A stretch of DNA of 19,655 nt, from contig JAKABE010000020.1 in the NCBI GenBank assembly GCA_021801945.1, forward strand, positions 1 through 19,655. Direction: 5' to 3'. The stretch comes from Acidobacteriota bacterium. Lineage in GTDB: Bacteria > Acidobacteriota > Terriglobia > Terriglobales > Acidobacteriaceae. Of the stretch, positions 1-8,118 are shown piece by piece. The stretch's first letter is position 1. Each line of letters opens with the position of its first letter. The notes beneath the pieces are model-generated. The model had not been told where the DNA came from. It searched no databases and saw only the letters and a list, made by a program, of their open reading frames with translations. The position numbers and the translations under genes are program-made.

Positions 1-1798
1 GAACCGGACTTGCCTTCTTTGCCGCTTCCTTGAAGCCGATAGATCCGGCAAACTTAAAGGCCATCTCGTTTGAATCCACTTCGTGATAGCTGCCATCGAA
101 GAGTGTCACCTTTACGTCAACTATGGGATAGCCAGCCAGAATACCCAGCTCCATCGCACCCCGCACACCCTGGTCGATGGGCTTGATATATTCTTTGGGC
201 ACCACGCCGCCTTTGATCTCGTTGATGAACTCGTAGCCCCTACCAGGCGAATTGGGCTCGACACGCAGCCAGCAGTGGCCATAGTTGCCCGAGCCGCCAG
301 TCTGGCGAATGTACTTGCCCTCGCCCTCGGCGGACTTGCGAATGGTTTCGCGAAAGGCCACTTTGGGCTCGCCCACATTAGCTTCGACTTTGTGCTCGCG
401 CTTCATGCGATCCACGAGAATCTCAAGGTGCAGCTCACCCATGCCACTGATAATCGTCTGCCCGGAATCCTCGTCCGTCCGCACCTTGAATGTGGGATCC
501 TCGTCGGCGAGCTTAGCCAGAGCCACGCCCATCTTCTCCTGGTCGGCCTTTGTCTTAGGCTCGATAGCCACCGAGATGACGGTGTCAGGAAAGGTAATGG
601 CGCCTAGCGCAATGGGATGATTGGGCGCGCACAGGGTGTCTCCAGTCTTAAGATCCTTCAAACCCACACAAGCGCAGATATCACCAGCCAGAATCTCGGT
701 CACATCCTCGCGCTTGTTGGCGTGCATCTTCACCAGTCGCCCAATACGCTCGGTCTTGCCGGTGCGCGGATTCAACACCGTGTCGCCGGTTTTCAGCGAT
801 CCGGAATAAACGCGAATGAAGCAGAGCTTGCCATAAGGATCACTGAGAATCTTGAAGGCCAGCGCGGAAAGTGGTTCACCATCTTCCGCCTTGCGGATCT
901 GACTTTTACTGTGATCGGATGGATCGATGCCCTCGACAGGAGGCTTGTCAAGCGGGCTGGGCAGGTAATCGACAACCGCATCAAGCAGCGTCTGCACGCC
1001 TTTATTCTTGAAGGCCGAGCCACAGATGACGGGGAAAACCTTCAAATCAATAGTCGCCTTGCGAATGCCAGTCTTCAGCTCCTCGATTGACGGAGTCTCG
1101 CCTTCCAAAAACTTTTCGAGCAGCACATCGTCCGTCTCCGCGATCACCTCAATCAACTGCATTCGGAAGGCTTCGGCCTTCTTCTCCAACTCCGCAGGAA
1201 CCGGTTCGACGGAGTACTCCGCGCCCAGTGTCTCATCGTGCCAGACGATCGCCTTCATCTCAATGAGGTCTACGACGCCCTTAAAGCTCGCCTCGGCGCC
1301 AATGGGGATCTGCAACGCCACCGGACGCGCGCCCAGGCGCTTGCGGATGGTCTCCAGAACGTGCTCGAAGTCCGCGCCGTTCTTGTCCATCTTGTTGACA
1401 AAGCAGATGCGGGGAACTTTATACTTATCCCCCTGCCGCCACACCGTTTCCGTCTGCGGCTGCACGCCGGAGACGGAATCAAACACCGCCACCGCGCCGT
1501 CGAGCACACGCAGACTGCGCTCCACCTCTGCGGTAAAATCCACGTGGCCGGGAGTGTCGATGATGTTGATGCGCACATCCCGCCACATGCAAGTGGTCGC
1601 GGCCGAAGTGATCGTAATGCCACGCTCCTGCTCCTGCTCCATGTAATCCATGGTCGCGGTGCCCTCATGCACCTCGCCCAGCCGGTGCGTGATGCCGGTG
1701 TAAAACAGGATGCGTTCGGTCGCTGTGGTCTTTCCGGCGTCGATATGAGCCATGATACCGATGTTCCGACAGCGATCAAGAGGAATGCTACGCGCCAC
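1..1798 (-). CDS. fusA: Elongation factor G (3' end cut by window edge)
   Basis: Translational GTPase that drives ribosomal translocation and, with RRF, ribosome recycling in the cytoplasm. The reading frame is open from a GTG at 1798 to the left edge, giving 599 codons of a protein that is usually about 695 residues, so roughly the last 95 residues (end of domain IV and domain V) are outside. Visible motifs: P-loop AHIDAGKTT at residues 17-25, switch I ERGITI near 58-63, switch II DTPGH at 81-85, and NKMD at 135-138. The sequence at the edge ([16 protein letters not shown]) matches domain IV of EF-G. The GTG start has an AAGGA ribosome site at 1808-1812 with a 9-nt spacer and gives the normal N-terminus. 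It is the third gene of the str operon after rpsL and rpsG; tuf often follows but would lie outside the window. No mutation of a key GTPase residue was seen. Confidence 0.97.
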   Translation of the reverse strand, partial: MARSIPLDRCRNIGIMAHIDAGKTTATERILFYTGITHRLGEVHEGTATMDYMEQEQERGITITSAATTCMWRDVRINIIDTPGHVDFTAEVERSLRVLDGAVAVFDSVSGVQPQTETVWRQGDKYKVPRICFVNKMDKNGADFEHVLETIRKRLGARPVALQIPIGAEASFKGVVDLIEMKAIVWHDETLGAEYSVEPVPAELEKKAEAFRMQLIEVIAETDDVLLEKFLEGETPSIEELKTGIRKATIDLKVFPVICGSAFKNKGVQTLLDAVVDYLPSPLDKPPVEGIDPSDHSKSQIRKAEDGEPLSALAFKILSDPYGKLCFIRVYSGSLKTGDTVLNPRTGKTERIGRLVKMHANKREDVTEILAGDICACVGLKDLKTGDTLCAPNHPIALGAITFPDTVISVAIEPKTKADQEKMGVALAKLADEDPTFKVRTDEDSGQTIISGMGELHLEILVDRMKREHKVEANVGEPKVAFRETIRKSAEGEGKYIRQTGGSGNYGHCWLRVEPNSPGRGYEFINEIKGGVVPKEYIKPIDQGVRGAMELGILAGYPIVDVKVTLFDGSYHEVDSNEMAFKFAGSIGFKEAAKKASPV

Positions 1799-1842
1799 GA
1801 TTCCAATTCCTTACGGGATTTCTATTCCCGCGGTTAAAAACC

Positions 1843-1877
1843 TAGCTGCCAGTTTTTAGCCACTAGCCTCTAGCTTA
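1843..1877. repeat. Heptad repeat array in the fusA-rpsG spacer
   Basis: Five consecutive 7-bp units in exact register. TAGC cores begin at 1843, 1857, 1864 and 1871, and a degenerate CAGT core sits at 1850. The three bases after each core vary. The array fills the non-coding gap between rpsG and fusA (1799-1965). Similar 7-bp-period arrays occur in the rpsG-rpsL gap and the gap-pgk gap of this window. The function is unknown; the rest of this spacer shows no terminator or promoter that I can support. Confidence 0.6.
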
Positions 1878-1965
1878 TCCTTTACGAAGCCGCTCAGCGC
1901 GGTCCCGGCACTCCTCGCTTCACCATGAACCCCCAGCGAGCAGCCAGAAGCCAAGCAAAAAGCAC

Positions 1966-2445
<480 letters not shown>

Positions 2446-2453
2446 TCAAAAAA

Positions 2454-2488
2454 CAGCCATCAGCTCTTAGCCTTTAGCCATTAGCTTC
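2454..2488. repeat. Heptad repeat array in the rpsG-rpsL spacer
   Basis: Five 7-bp units in strict register, with cores CAGC at 2454 and 2461 and TAGC at 2468, 2475 and 2482. The three positions after each core are variable and pyrimidine-rich. It lies between the rpsL stop and the rpsG start, within the expected transcript. The core and period match the array between rpsG and fusA, so this looks like a family of intergenic elements rather than chance. Confidence 0.6.
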
Positions 2489-2561
2489 TTCTCACTCACA
2501 CCGGCAGCATCAACCAAATCCACCACCGCCGAAACAAAATGCCAACAGCAAAAGCCCACTC

Positions 2562-2951
2562 TCACTTCTTCGCAGCCACACCCTTAGCGCGCTTGGCGCC
2601 ATACTTTGATCGGCCCTGGTTGCGGTTGGCCACACCCACCGAGTCCAGCGTCCCGCGAATGACGTGATAACGCACACCAGGCAGATCCTTCACACGCCCC
2701 CCACGTATGAGCACGATCGAGTGCTCCTGCAGGTTGTGGCCAATGCCGGGGATATAGGTAGTTACCTCGATCCCATTGGTCAACCTCACGCGAGCCACCT
2801 TACGAAGGGCCGAATTCGGTTTCTTGGGCGTTTGCGTATAAACACGAGTGCACACGCCGCGCCTTTGCGGCGAAGCCTGCAACGCAGGCGATGCCGTCTT
2901 GTACCGGGGCGCTGTGCGCCCCCTGCGAACCAGCTGGTTGAATGTTGGCAA
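2562..2951 (-). CDS. rpsL: 30S ribosomal protein S12
   Basis: Decoding-centre protein of the 30S subunit that controls accuracy. From the TTG at 2951 it has 129 residues, close to the 123-126 typical of the family. Hallmarks are [11 protein letters not shown] at the N-terminus, [12 protein letters not shown] at 41-52, GHNLQEHS at 71-78 and [14 protein letters not shown] near 83-96. The streptomycin-critical lysines of both loops (K44 and K88) and the aspartate D89, the known substrate of RimO, are present. I chose TTG because a perfect AAGGAG lies at 2959-2964 with a 7-nt spacer and because family members begin here. An in-frame ATG at 2996 would add 15 residues with no similarity to S12. First gene of the str operon. 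Confidence 0.96.
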   Translation of the reverse strand: MPTFNQLVRRGRTAPRYKTASPALQASPQRRGVCTRVYTQTPKKPNSALRKVARVRLTNGIEVTTYIPGIGHNLQEHSIVLIRGGRVKDLPGVRYHVIRGTLDSVGVANRNQGRSKYGAKRAKGVAAKK

Positions 2952-2958
2952 ACCACTA

Positions 2959-2964
2959 CTCCTT
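2959..2964 (-). promoter_or_regulatory. Ribosome binding site deciding the rpsL TTG start
   Basis: AAGGAG on the minus strand, 7 nt before the TTG at 2951. It would be inside the coding region if the upstream ATG at 2996 were used, so it argues for TTG. Confidence 0.7.
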
Positions 2965-3383
2965 ACTTCATTCTTCCAAAACTCATCTCTACCCATCGCT
3001 AAGCCACGCGCCCTTTCCCGGAGTGACTTGTTGGTGCACGGTAATCCCAGCCGTGCACGCGCACAAACACCCTCTGGTCGCTGCTTCGCGTCTGGCTACG
3101 CTCCAATCTCAGACGAGAACCGGGGACGGTGGCCGGTCGCTCGCCGAAGCAAGGCCAACTCCGTATCTCCGATTCCGGCCCGCATAGCCCTCCAAGGTGG
3201 AGAACGCGCGCGGACACCGATGCGATCTAGTCCTGCCCTCCGCAAGAAAAAGAGCAATGCCGGAGCTTGTCTCGGCTAAGCGAACTTCACTTACCCTTGG
3301 GAACCCATCTTTGGTTGCGAGATCGGATTCCAAAGTACGCAGCTACAGCGCGTACACACACGATTCACTGCGTTCTTGCGAAC
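2965..3383 (-). other. Predicted long 5' leader of the str operon
   Basis: If the promoter at 3390-3419 is the one used, about 430 nt are transcribed before rpsL. The stretch has no convincing conserved gene. It contains three perfect inverted repeats: GTACGC at 3335-3340 with GCGTAC at 3350-3355 (9-nt loop), CGTCTG at 3089-3094 with CAGACG at 3110-3115 (15-nt loop), and GTGCACGG at 3034-3041 with CCGTGCAC at 3051-3058 (9-nt loop). A 29-codon ORF on the minus strand (3185 to 3096) has GGAGG just 3 nt before its ATG and could be a leader peptide. Function is unproven. Confidence 0.35.
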
Positions 3384-3389
3384 CTTCTT

Positions 3390-3419
3390 ACAATAGCAAA
3401 GAAAGGGGGCGCAGGTCAA
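3390..3419 (-). promoter_or_regulatory. Candidate sigma-70-type promoter of the str operon
   Basis: On the minus strand a TTGACC -35 box (3414-3419) is followed, after 18 nt, by a TATTGT -10 box (3390-3395). The -35 box matches five of six consensus bases and the -10 box four of six. A run of 13 G on this strand ends 3 nt upstream of the -35 box. Transcription would start near 3383. Confidence 0.4.
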
Positions 3420-3422
3420 AAA

Positions 3423-3435
3423 CCCCCCCCCCCCC
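3423..3435. repeat. Homopolymer of 13 C (13 G on minus strand)
   Basis: Uninterrupted run of 13 C between the lipoprotein stop codon at 3449-3451 and the candidate str promoter. Such runs are prone to slipped-strand length change and to sequencing error. Confidence 0.9.
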
Positions 3436-3448
3436 GGCTTTTCCGCCC

Positions 3449-4009
3449 TTATTCAATCGATTGCAGCTGCCAACCGCCATTCACCAAAGCAAAGTCCGCC
3501 TCGCGCTGCGTACTCAGTTGGTTGCCGGGCTCGTGGGCAAGATCCTGCACTGGGCCTGGCAGTCCTGACAAGTTCTCGTCTTCCGAGAACTGAACCGTCT
3601 TTCCCCCACCGCCCTGGTCTTGGACTGGACCAACGTTGCTCACCGTCATATGGTTTTTCACCAGCGTTGTCACTATCACCGAAAATTCCTTATCCTCGGG
3701 GCTCGCCGGACGCCACTGGATCACATCGCCGCCGGTGGCCAGCTTGAGTACCTTTTTTCCTTCTGGGGTGAGCGTAAAGTCGGCCCAGTACCCGTTCGGA
3801 TATCGCTTGGTTCTGGCCCAGTATCCGTCTATGGCACCCTGCGCCATGCCGGCGTTGCCCAAGGTAATATCGATGCCCGCCGCAGGCCTCTGGTCGTACT
3901 TCGCCTGGATCATGGCTTGCGCCTGGCTCTGTGTCAACGGCGGCGCAGACTTACATCCCCCCACGAGCAAGCAGACGCCTAAAAGTGCCACAACACTTGA
4001 AATCCTCAT
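3449..4009 (-). CDS. Small lipoprotein of unknown function
   Basis: I do not recognise a family. From the ATG at 4009 the protein has 186 residues. It opens with a type II signal peptide: MR, a hydrophobic stretch of about 13 residues, and the lipobox LVGGC with the acylated cysteine at 19. The next residues are K and S, which under enterobacterial rules would favour the outer membrane. The mature part starts with a Gln/Ala-rich helix (LTQSQAQAMIQAKY) and is otherwise mixed alpha/beta, with a Gly-rich spot (QGGGGK) and two GPVQD sequences about 20 residues apart. A GTG at 4027, close behind GGAGGG, could add six residues, but the signal peptide is better formed from the ATG. The gene has its own candidate promoter at 4075-4103 and sits upstream of the str operon on the same strand. 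Confidence 0.75.
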   Translation of the reverse strand: MRISSVVALLGVCLLVGGCKSAPPLTQSQAQAMIQAKYDQRPAAGIDITLGNAGMAQGAIDGYWARTKRYPNGYWADFTLTPEGKKVLKLATGGDVIQWRPASPEDKEFSVIVTTLVKNHMTVSNVGPVQDQGGGGKTVQFSEDENLSGLPGPVQDLAHEPGNQLSTQREADFALVNGGWQLQSIE

Positions 4010-4074
4010 TTTTGCTTTGTTCTCCACATTCCCTCCCCGACTGCATATAGCGACTTAACTTACTTCGACTCAAC

Positions 4075-4103
4075 ATTTTTCTCCAAACTCCCCCCTCTGT
4101 CAA
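4075..4103 (-). promoter_or_regulatory. Candidate promoter of the lipoprotein gene
   Basis: A perfect TTGACA -35 box at 4098-4103 on the minus strand is followed after 17 nt by AAAAAT at 4075-4080, which matches four of six -10 positions. It lies about 65 nt upstream of the lipoprotein start, in the gap after the nucleoside hydrolase gene. Confidence 0.4.
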
Positions 4104-4181
4104 TGGCGGACAATCGGCTCTGTTCAGATTAGGTCGTTGGCTACTGTGTTGAAAAGCAAATGAAGAACCGCGCAAGTTTCC

Positions 4182-5240
4182 TCACATTGCGTCCCTCATT
4201 GTACCGGCTTCAGCTTTGGCCTGACCCGCCCGCCTTCTTCCCACAATAATGCGATTCAACCACAGCCTCTCAATTTCCTTCTCTTTCGAATGAAGACAGA
4301 CATGCACATTTGGTGCGCCCGGAACGGGCCTTGTAAAACCCCTCTCGTCCACCGACAGCCGCATCGGCGTCACCGGGCAAAGCTTTGGCCGGAGCAAATA
4401 AGCGATTGTAACCGGATCGTAGAGCGTTGGCGTCCGGCGTCTCGTGGACGCAGACCATTCATGATAAAGCAGTGACAACTGATCGGCCAGGGCGGAGCCG
4501 TTGGAAAGCACCCTCCTCAGATCCGGTTCGCCGAAGTGGATCTGCGTGGAATCGAGCGGCATCATGAAGACGGGTACGCCCGACGCCAGCAAGGCTCTCG
4601 CTCCAGCGGGGTCGCAGCGGATGTTCCACTCGGCATCTGGGGGCCGATGCGCGTCTGTCTTCGGGGCATCGTAGCCCAGGTAGATGCTCCCGCCCATCAT
4701 CACCACCCGCCGGAGCTTGCGAAAGGTCGCCGGGTCGCGCGCGATGGCCGCCTGTACGTTGAAAAGCGGGCCGATGCAGACCAACGTGATCTGGCCCGGA
4801 TAAGCACGAATTTCGCTGAGCAGAAACGCTACTGCATCAGGGTGCCTTCGCGCTCGCTCCTGGCGCGCATAGGCGGCTTGTGTAAACACGTTGGTATGCG
4901 GCGTGGAAATCCCTGCAGCCACGGGAATATCGGTGCGCCCCACTGCGCTCAAATAGCGGTCCACCAGCCGCGCCCGCAACTCCGTCTCCCCAAACTCGGT
5001 CGTAATTCCCAGGATCTTCAGTTCCGGGCTACGCAGGGCCACGGCCAGCGCAAAAGCGTCGTCGATATCGTCGCCGATGTCGGTGTCGATAATGACCAAT
5101 TGAGGCTTGGCGTGCTCCTTGACCGCAACGGTGCTGCGCCCAGCCTTAGTGGCCCGTGCGACCCCACCAGTCCCGCCGGCCAAGACAAGAATCAGCGTCC
5201 CCACCACCGCGCAAAAGCACGCCCTGCTCATGCCCCCCAT
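4182..5240 (-). CDS. Exported nucleoside hydrolase (IUNH family)
   Basis: Predicted to cleave the N-glycosidic bond of nucleosides to free base and ribose. Starting at the ATG at 5240 it has 352 residues. A hydrophobic signal peptide covers about residues 5-30, so the enzyme probably works in the periplasm or outside. The calcium-binding aspartate cluster is DTDIGDDIDD at 52-61. Other family marks are the MMGGS strand, AEWN (ribose-binding Glu/Asn) and YDPVT near the C-terminus. In classical members the last motif begins with histidine (HDP); here it is tyrosine, so substrate range may differ. ATG 5240 was chosen because AGGAGG sits at 5250-5255 with a 9-nt spacer and because the rsmD stop lies one base before it. 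An ATG further up would overlap rsmD. Cotranscription with rsmD is likely. Confidence 0.88.
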   Translation of the reverse strand: MGGMSRACFCAVVGTLILVLAGGTGGVARATKAGRSTVAVKEHAKPQLVIIDTDIGDDIDDAFALAVALRSPELKILGITTEFGETELRARLVDRYLSAVGRTDIPVAAGISTPHTNVFTQAAYARQERARRHPDAVAFLLSEIRAYPGQITLVCIGPLFNVQAAIARDPATFRKLRRVVMMGGSIYLGYDAPKTDAHRPPDAEWNIRCDPAGARALLASGVPVFMMPLDSTQIHFGEPDLRRVLSNGSALADQLSLLYHEWSASTRRRTPTLYDPVTIAYLLRPKLCPVTPMRLSVDERGFTRPVPGAPNVHVCLHSKEKEIERLWLNRIIVGRRRAGQAKAEAGTMRDAM

Positions 5241-5241
5241 T

Positions 5242-5823
5242 CTAGAGATCCTCCTGGCCAACTGCAGCCATTATGGTGAAAAAACTCATCGCCGCATCGC
5301 CCTGTTCCAGCAATCGTGTCCGTTCGAGTCTTCCGTAGCTATTTCTCAGAGGCAATTTGCGCCGGTGCTCGGCAATCACTAGCGCGCCCTCGGCCAACCA
5401 CTGCGGTGCAGCGTCGCCGAGCAGTGCCAGCGTCGTCTCATACTCGCCCGCCGCTTGGTAGGGCGGATCCAGAAATACCACATCGAATCGCTGCTTCAAC
5501 TTAGCCGCGCGCAAGAACTGGGCCGTGCTCATGGCGTGAACGTGAACCCCGTCCCCGATCCCCAGACGAACCAGATTTTCGCGCAACGCATTCAATGGGT
5601 CCCGCGCTCGCTCGACGAATGTGACCTGTGCGGCGCCTCGGCTAACTGCCTCGATTCCCACAGCTCCCGAGCCGGCGTAGAGGTCCAAAAACGCTGCACC
5701 GCGGATGCGGAGGCCCAACACGTCAAAGAGTGTCTCGCGCAGTCTGTCGCTCGTGGGCCGCGTCGCCAGTCCCGCCGGAGCGCCCAGCAACCGCGAGCGG
5801 TAAGTTCCCGCAACGATGCGCAT
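5242..5823 (-). CDS. rsmD: 16S rRNA (guanine966-N2)-methyltransferase
   Basis: SAM-dependent enzyme that methylates G966 of 16S rRNA on assembled 30S particles. The 193 residues match the family length. The N-terminus MRIVAGTYRSR, the RPTSDRLRETLFD helix, the SAM-binding DLYAGSGAVGIEA loop and the catalytic DPPY motif are all present. The ATG at 5823 gives the family-typical start; a TTG at 5829 would add only two residues. The ribosome site is weak for either. The stop codon is one base before the nucleoside hydrolase ATG. The gene is divergent from the site-2-protease-like gene, and the shared 100-nt gap carries a 12-G run. Confidence 0.94.
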   Translation of the reverse strand: MRIVAGTYRSRLLGAPAGLATRPTSDRLRETLFDVLGLRIRGAAFLDLYAGSGAVGIEAVSRGAAQVTFVERARDPLNALRENLVRLGIGDGVHVHAMSTAQFLRAAKLKQRFDVVFLDPPYQAAGEYETTLALLGDAAPQWLAEGALVIAEHRRKLPLRNSYGRLERTRLLEQGDAAMSFFTIMAAVGQEDL

Positions 5824-5885
5824 CGCCAACCAGAATAAAACAGTTCGCAGTCCGCGGTGCTCAGATTTCCGATCGCGGCATCGGC

Positions 5886-5897
5886 GGGGGGGGGGGG
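5886..5897. repeat. Homopolymer of 12 G in a divergent promoter region
   Basis: Uninterrupted run of 12 G between rsmD (minus strand, start 5823) and the site-2-protease-like gene (plus strand, start 5925 or 5955). It lies 27 or 57 nt before the plus-strand start, where a change in length could alter promoter spacing. No clear -35/-10 pair was found for either gene in this gap. Confidence 0.9.
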
Positions 5898-5924
5898 TGC
5901 ACCACCGGGCGTGCGCTGTGAACC

Positions 5925-7061
5925 GTGAGCCGCATCGCCATCTACAATGTCTTTATGCGCAGTTGGTCGATTCCGCTGGGTCGTTGGATGGGCGTGGAGA
6001 TGCGCGTCCACGTCTTTTTCCCGCTGCTAGCTCTTGTTTTTCTGGGTCTGGGCACAGCCAACGGATGGCCGCGTTGCTTGGGCCTCTTCCTGATCCTGGT
6101 GGTCGCCGTCACCACACGTGAGATTGCTCGTCTTCTCGTTGCCGCATGGCTGGGCCTGCGCCTGCGCGCCGTGCTCTTGCTGCCTATCGGTGGACTCTAT
6201 GCCTACGCCGATCCCGAAAGCCAGAAAAACGCCGACCAAGGCGGTGCGCTGCTCGCCTTGACGCTGGCCGGGCCGCTCGCAAATATGGCTACCGCACTGG
6301 TACTGGCTGCCGCCATCCTGGGCGCCAGCGCCAATGTTCAGCTGTTCGCTCCACGGCTGATCACATCCGCCTATCTGCTGCGCAGTGTGGTCTGGATGCA
6401 GTTTTTCCTGGGCGCACTTCACCTCTTTCCCGCTTATCCGCTCGACTGCGGCCGCCTGATCCGCTCCAGCTTCGCCCGCAAACACGGCTTCGCGCTGGCC
6501 GGCCGCCTGGCTGGGGGGCTTGGTCAGGCTTTGGCTCTGACCGCCATGTTAGGCGGCATCTTGCTCAAAGAGCCATGGTTGATCCTGGCCGGTTTCTTCG
6601 TGATGATCGGCGCACAGATTGAGGATCAGGGTGTCTTCTTCCAGTCCGTGGTCGATACCGTCCGGATGCGCGAAGTGATGCTGACTGATTTCGCCACCCT
6701 GTCGCCCTCCGACACCCTCGCCGACGCGTTGTTCCGCTGCGTTCACTCTCTGCAGGACGAGTTTCCCGTGGTGCGTGGCCCGCAGCTGGTGGGAATCGTG
6801 AGCCGCCAGCGCATTGTGGAGGCCCTGCGCAACGACGGCAACGGATACATCCAGTCTGTTATGTCGCGCGCCTTTCAAGTTGCGCGGCCCGAAGACACGT
6901 TGGGCACCACCATTCGCCGCTTGAGCGCAGGCCAGGGGATGGGCCTTGTTCCCGTCGCCGAAAGCGGTCGCGTTGTGGGTATCGTCAGTGTGCAAAACCT
7001 GATGAGCTCCATGGCGCTGCTGGCCGAGCAACGGCGGGTGGAGCGCGAGGACGTCCGGTAA
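5925..7061 (+). CDS. Site-2-protease-like membrane protein with CBS pair, zinc motif lost
   Basis: Homologue of M50 intramembrane metalloproteases of the SpoIVFB/CBS type. Several hydrophobic segments lie between about residues 28 and 230, followed by two CBS repeats (about 248-302 and 310-365) that in relatives bind adenine nucleotides. The fold marks LLPIGGL (85-91), AGPLAN (115-120) and YPLDCGR (171-177) are present. The zinc-binding HExxH, however, reads R65-E66-I67-A68-R69: both histidines are arginine, read as CGT codons in an intact frame. The second motif has DCG in place of DGG. It is therefore probably an inactive protease that may still bind substrate or sense nucleotides. The GTG at 5925 is one start; an ATG at 5955 (MRSWSIPLG) fits the family better, and neither has a strong ribosome site. 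rsmI follows after a short gap, probably in the same transcript. Confidence 0.85.
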   Translation: MSRIAIYNVFMRSWSIPLGRWMGVEMRVHVFFPLLALVFLGLGTANGWPRCLGLFLILVVAVTTREIARLLVAAWLGLRLRAVLLLPIGGLYAYADPESQKNADQGGALLALTLAGPLANMATALVLAAAILGASANVQLFAPRLITSAYLLRSVVWMQFFLGALHLFPAYPLDCGRLIRSSFARKHGFALAGRLAGGLGQALALTAMLGGILLKEPWLILAGFFVMIGAQIEDQGVFFQSVVDTVRMREVMLTDFATLSPSDTLADALFRCVHSLQDEFPVVRGPQLVGIVSRQRIVEALRNDGNGYIQSVMSRAFQVARPEDTLGTTIRRLSAGQGMGLVPVAESGRVVGIVSVQNLMSSMALLAEQRRVEREDVR

Positions 7062-7078
7062 CGGTTCGGAGATTGACA

Positions 7079-8029
7079 GTGTTTATGGCTGCGGACGAAG
7101 ACAAACTTCTCGCGCCTGGCCTCTACCTTGTGGCTACTCCCATCGGGAACCTCGGTGATATCACGCTGCGCGCCCTCGAGGTGCTCCACCTTGTGGATTG
7201 CATTGCCTGCGAAGACACCCGTCAAACGCAAAAGCTGCTCAATCACTTTCAAATCGTCACGCGGACCATCAGTTGTCATGAGCACAATGAGCGCCAGCGC
7301 ACACCGCAGTTGATCGAGGCGCTCAAGGCCGGCGGGCGCATCGCGCTGGTCTCCGATGCCGGCACGCCCGGCATCAGCGATCCCGGCGCGTGGCTCGTCA
7401 CGGAAGCCATCGCCGCTGGAGTGTCTGTGATTCCCATCCCCGGAGCCAACGCTGCCCTTTGCGCCCTCACCGCATCCGGTCTGCCCCTTCAGGATTTCCG
7501 TTTTCTCGGCTTCCTGCCCGAGAAAGCCAGCGTCCGCCGTACCCGCCTGGAGGCTCTGGCCCGCGACACCGCGACCACTCTCATCTTTTACGAGGCCCCG
7601 CATCGGATTCAGGAAACTCTTTCTGATCTCGAAGCCGTTTGGGGACCAGAACTACGCGTGGTCTTGGCCCGCGAGTTGACCAAGGTCCACGAGGAGTTTC
7701 TGCGGGGCACCGTAGCTTCCGTGCGCCGCGATCTAGCCGCTTGCGACCGCATTCGTGGTGAGTTCACTGTCGTTGTCAGAGCGCCCGCAAGAGCCGACAA
7801 GCAGCTCGCAATGGCCGTACCGACGAAGCTCGCCGACCAACTCGCGCGCATCTGCGGCGAGTCCGGCATAGGCGAAAAGGAAGCTCTCAAGCGTATGGCA
7901 CGCACACTTGGCCGCTCAAAGAGCGAACTCTACCGCCAGTTGCAGCGTGAGCGAGCGGTGCAACGAGATCGCTGTTCTTCGGTTGCTGCTGAGGCAGCCC
8001 CTGAGAGCCGGGATCGAAGGTCGAAATGA
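7079..8029 (+). CDS. rsmI: 16S rRNA (cytidine1402-2'-O)-methyltransferase
   Basis: SAM-dependent tetrapyrrole-methylase-fold enzyme that 2'-O-methylates C1402 in the decoding centre. Family marks are LYLVATPIGNLGDIT near residues 15-29, CEDTR at 44-48, SDAGTPGISDPG near 95, PGANAAL and FLGFLP. The C-terminal part (KLADQLARICG to KSELYRQLQ) is the helix-turn-helix domain common in this family, followed by a charged tail of about 25 residues. The length, 316 residues, is slightly above the usual 280-290 because of that tail. The start is uncertain: TTG 7073, GTG 7079 and ATG 7085 are in frame. GGAG at 7068-7071 is best spaced (7 nt) for the GTG. It follows the site-2-protease-like gene by about 17 nt. 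Confidence 0.95.
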   Translation: MFMAADEDKLLAPGLYLVATPIGNLGDITLRALEVLHLVDCIACEDTRQTQKLLNHFQIVTRTISCHEHNERQRTPQLIEALKAGGRIALVSDAGTPGISDPGAWLVTEAIAAGVSVIPIPGANAALCALTASGLPLQDFRFLGFLPEKASVRRTRLEALARDTATTLIFYEAPHRIQETLSDLEAVWGPELRVVLARELTKVHEEFLRGTVASVRRDLAACDRIRGEFTVVVRAPARADKQLAMAVPTKLADQLARICGESGIGEKEALKRMARTLGRSKSELYRQLQRERAVQRDRCSSVAAEAAPESRDRRSK

Positions 8030-8051
8030 CTGCCAAACTATCCCTTGGCAG
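8030..8051 (+). terminator. Hairpin directly after rsmI
   Basis: A perfect 7-bp inverted repeat, CTGCCAA at 8030-8036 and TTGGCAG at 8045-8051 with an 8-nt loop, begins at the base after the rsmI stop. It lies in the 89-nt convergent gap to the kinase gene. No T-run follows, so it may be a weak terminator or an RNA 3'-end stabiliser. Confidence 0.4.
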
Positions 8052-8118
8052 CCAGCGAAGCTTTGGTTCCCCGCGCTGACCTCGATGCAATGTTCTCCTG
8101 TTTTGGTTGGGAAACAAG

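Noticed and set aside
2999..3333. Open frames on both strands in the str leader
   Set aside because: They are Arg/Pro-rich, mutually overlapping and without recognisable similarity; typical of chance frames in GC-rich DNA. Only the 29-codon ORF is mentioned, as a possibility.
5824..5924. TATTCT near 5832-5837 as a -10 box for rsmD
   Set aside because: It lies only about 10 nt before the ATG and has no -35 partner at proper spacing.
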